Source: CAZXFH01 sp964640055
Lineage (GTDB): Bacteria > Fidelibacterota > UBA2242 > JAFGTP01
Length of the DNA: 64,000 nucleotides
Assembly (NCBI GenBank): GCA_964640055.1
Contig: CAZXFH010000005.1
Coordinates: 1 to 64,000, forward strand
Direction of reading: 5' to 3'
Each line of letters starts with the position of its first letter. Position 1 is the stretch's first letter. The notes under the pieces were generated by a model, which worked only from the letters and a program-made list of their open reading frames with translations, searched no databases and was not told the DNA's origin. A program made the position numbers and the translations under genes. Below are positions 63,242-64,000 of the stretch, one piece after another.

Positions 63242-64000
63242 ATGCCAGAAAATAAACGTATAGCTGTTATGACAAGTGGCGGTGACGCCCCGGGGATGAA
63301 TGCCTGTATTCGGGCGGTAGTCCGGACCGCCATTGACGAAGGGCTCTCTATATTTGGTATCTACGAAGGCTATGAAGGATTAATCTCCGGCGAATTAATG
63401 CCTTTGAACCGCCGTTCGGTCAGTAACATCATTCAAAAAGGGGGTACTTTTCTGAAAACCTCCCGTTCTGAAACCTTCCGGCACCCTACAGGTCGCAAGC
63501 GAGCGGCCGAAATGCTCAAGGAATGGCAAATCAAAGGACTGATCATCATCGGCGGGGATGGCAGTTTTCGCGGAGCCCATGCGCTACACGAAGAACAAAA
63601 TATCCAAATTATAGGAGTACCGGCCACCATCGATAATGACATTTTTGGCACCGATTTTACCATTGGCTATGATTCAGCGGTCAAGACTGCGCTGGATTCC
63701 ATCGATAAAATCCGGGACACTGCGGCCTCCCATAACCGGCTTTTTATTGTAGAAGTAATGGGCCGCCATGCCGGATTCATTGCCTTGCAGGTGGGTATTT
63801 GCGGCGGGGCGGAAGAAATTCTGGTACCCGAGAAAAAGAGTGATATCGAAGAGCTGGGCAAAAAAATAAAAACCTGGACCCAGCTGGGTAAGCGCAGCAG
63901 TTTGGTGGTAGTCGCCGAGGGTGATGAATTGGGCAATGCGCATACGATTGCAGAAACCATTCAGAAAAATTTCCATATATCCTGTCATGTATGTGTCCTA
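63242..64000 (+). CDS. pfkA: ATP-dependent 6-phosphofructokinase, incomplete at the window end
   Basis: Glycolytic enzyme converting fructose 6-phosphate to the 1,6-bisphosphate. The first 253 residues are present. The nucleotide loop MTSGGDAPGMNA (10-21), GGDGS (104-108), PATIDNDI (127-134), GTDFTIGYDSA and VEVMGRHAGFIAL are all in place. GGDGS rather than GGDD indicates ATP rather than pyrophosphate as donor. AGAGG is 5 nt before the ATG. A TTGACA at 63195-63200 may be a -35 box, but no good -10 follows. Confidence 0.93.
   Translation, partial: MPENKRIAVMTSGGDAPGMNACIRAVVRTAIDEGLSIFGIYEGYEGLISGELMPLNRRSVSNIIQKGGTFLKTSRSETFRHPTGRKRAAEMLKEWQIKGLIIIGGDGSFRGAHALHEEQNIQIIGVPATIDNDIFGTDFTIGYDSAVKTALDSIDKIRDTAASHNRLFIVEVMGRHAGFIALQVGICGGAEEILVPEKKSDIEELGKKIKTWTQLGKRSSLVVVAEGDELGNAHTIAETIQKNFHISCHVCVL

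Overview
The window is a chromosome segment of moderate GC from a Gram-negative bacterium. It most resembles the FCB-related lineages (Calditrichota, KSB1, Marinimicrobia or Ignavibacteria type). Supporting signs are several secreted proteins with a C-terminal 'NPFNP...' sorting domain of the type IX secretion (T9SS) kind, a PorV-like outer-membrane protein, TonB-dependent receptors with an N-terminal carboxypeptidase-regulatory-like domain, a SecA with a long insertion and a SEC-C tail, and a TamA/TamB pair. Recognisable promoters are of ordinary TTGACA/TATAAT type. This placement is inference; no rRNA or other taxonomic marker is present. I saw no CRISPR array, prophage or intact insertion sequence.

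Layout. 1-3.4 kb (+): a His-rich TonB-dependent receptor and a lipoprotein, then a gene-free stretch with three copies of a CCCCCTT/AAGGGGG repeat. 4.0-12.4 kb (-): a cell-surface operon (TonB receptor, 1303-aa secreted protein, PorV-like protein) behind a good promoter and a ~245-nt leader. 12.4-22 kb (-): housekeeping genes tRNA-Leu(UAG), tig, clpP (catalytic Asp replaced by Asn), secA and nusB, with a large cohesin-like secreted protein between them. 22.2-27.2 kb: a candidate structured RNA, a DUF1232 gene with a UDP-sugar pyrophosphorylase, and a GntR-controlled ABC transporter operon with promoter and probable operator. 27.3-32.9 kb: FAH-family hydrolase, VOC protein, a frameshifted DUF4180 gene, a thioredoxin-fold lipoprotein with an in-frame UGA exactly at the first catalytic cysteine (candidate selenoprotein), a DUF5659 gene, a 62-residue-repeat secreted protein and a lipoprotein.

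33-34.9 kb (-): mtaD and an mtnP-like phosphorylase (methylthioadenosine salvage). 35.1-43.3 kb (+): tamB, expanded by about seven 130-residue modules, overlapping tamA. 43.6-51.0 kb (-): a tightly packed operon of a fused iron-sulfur/flavin oxidoreductase, its FAD partner, an aminotransferase, a D-2-hydroxyacid dehydrogenase, an SfsA-DUF123 fusion and an SDR. 51.2-59 kb (+): transglutaminase-like lipoprotein, CHASE2-adenylate cyclase, SH3-M48 protease, a PAS/GAF sensor with a Cys-rich tail, and a NUDIX hydrolase. 59-63 kb (-): an SPL-like radical SAM protein, a ParB-like protein, a GT2 glycosyltransferase, a nucleosidase and a zinc-ribbon protein. The window ends inside pfkA (+).

The items most worth follow-up are the UGA at 29311-29313 with a downstream SECIS-like hairpin, the ClpP Asp-to-Asn change, the structured element at 22238-22340, the modular TamB, and the fused amine/imino-acid dehydrogenase operon.
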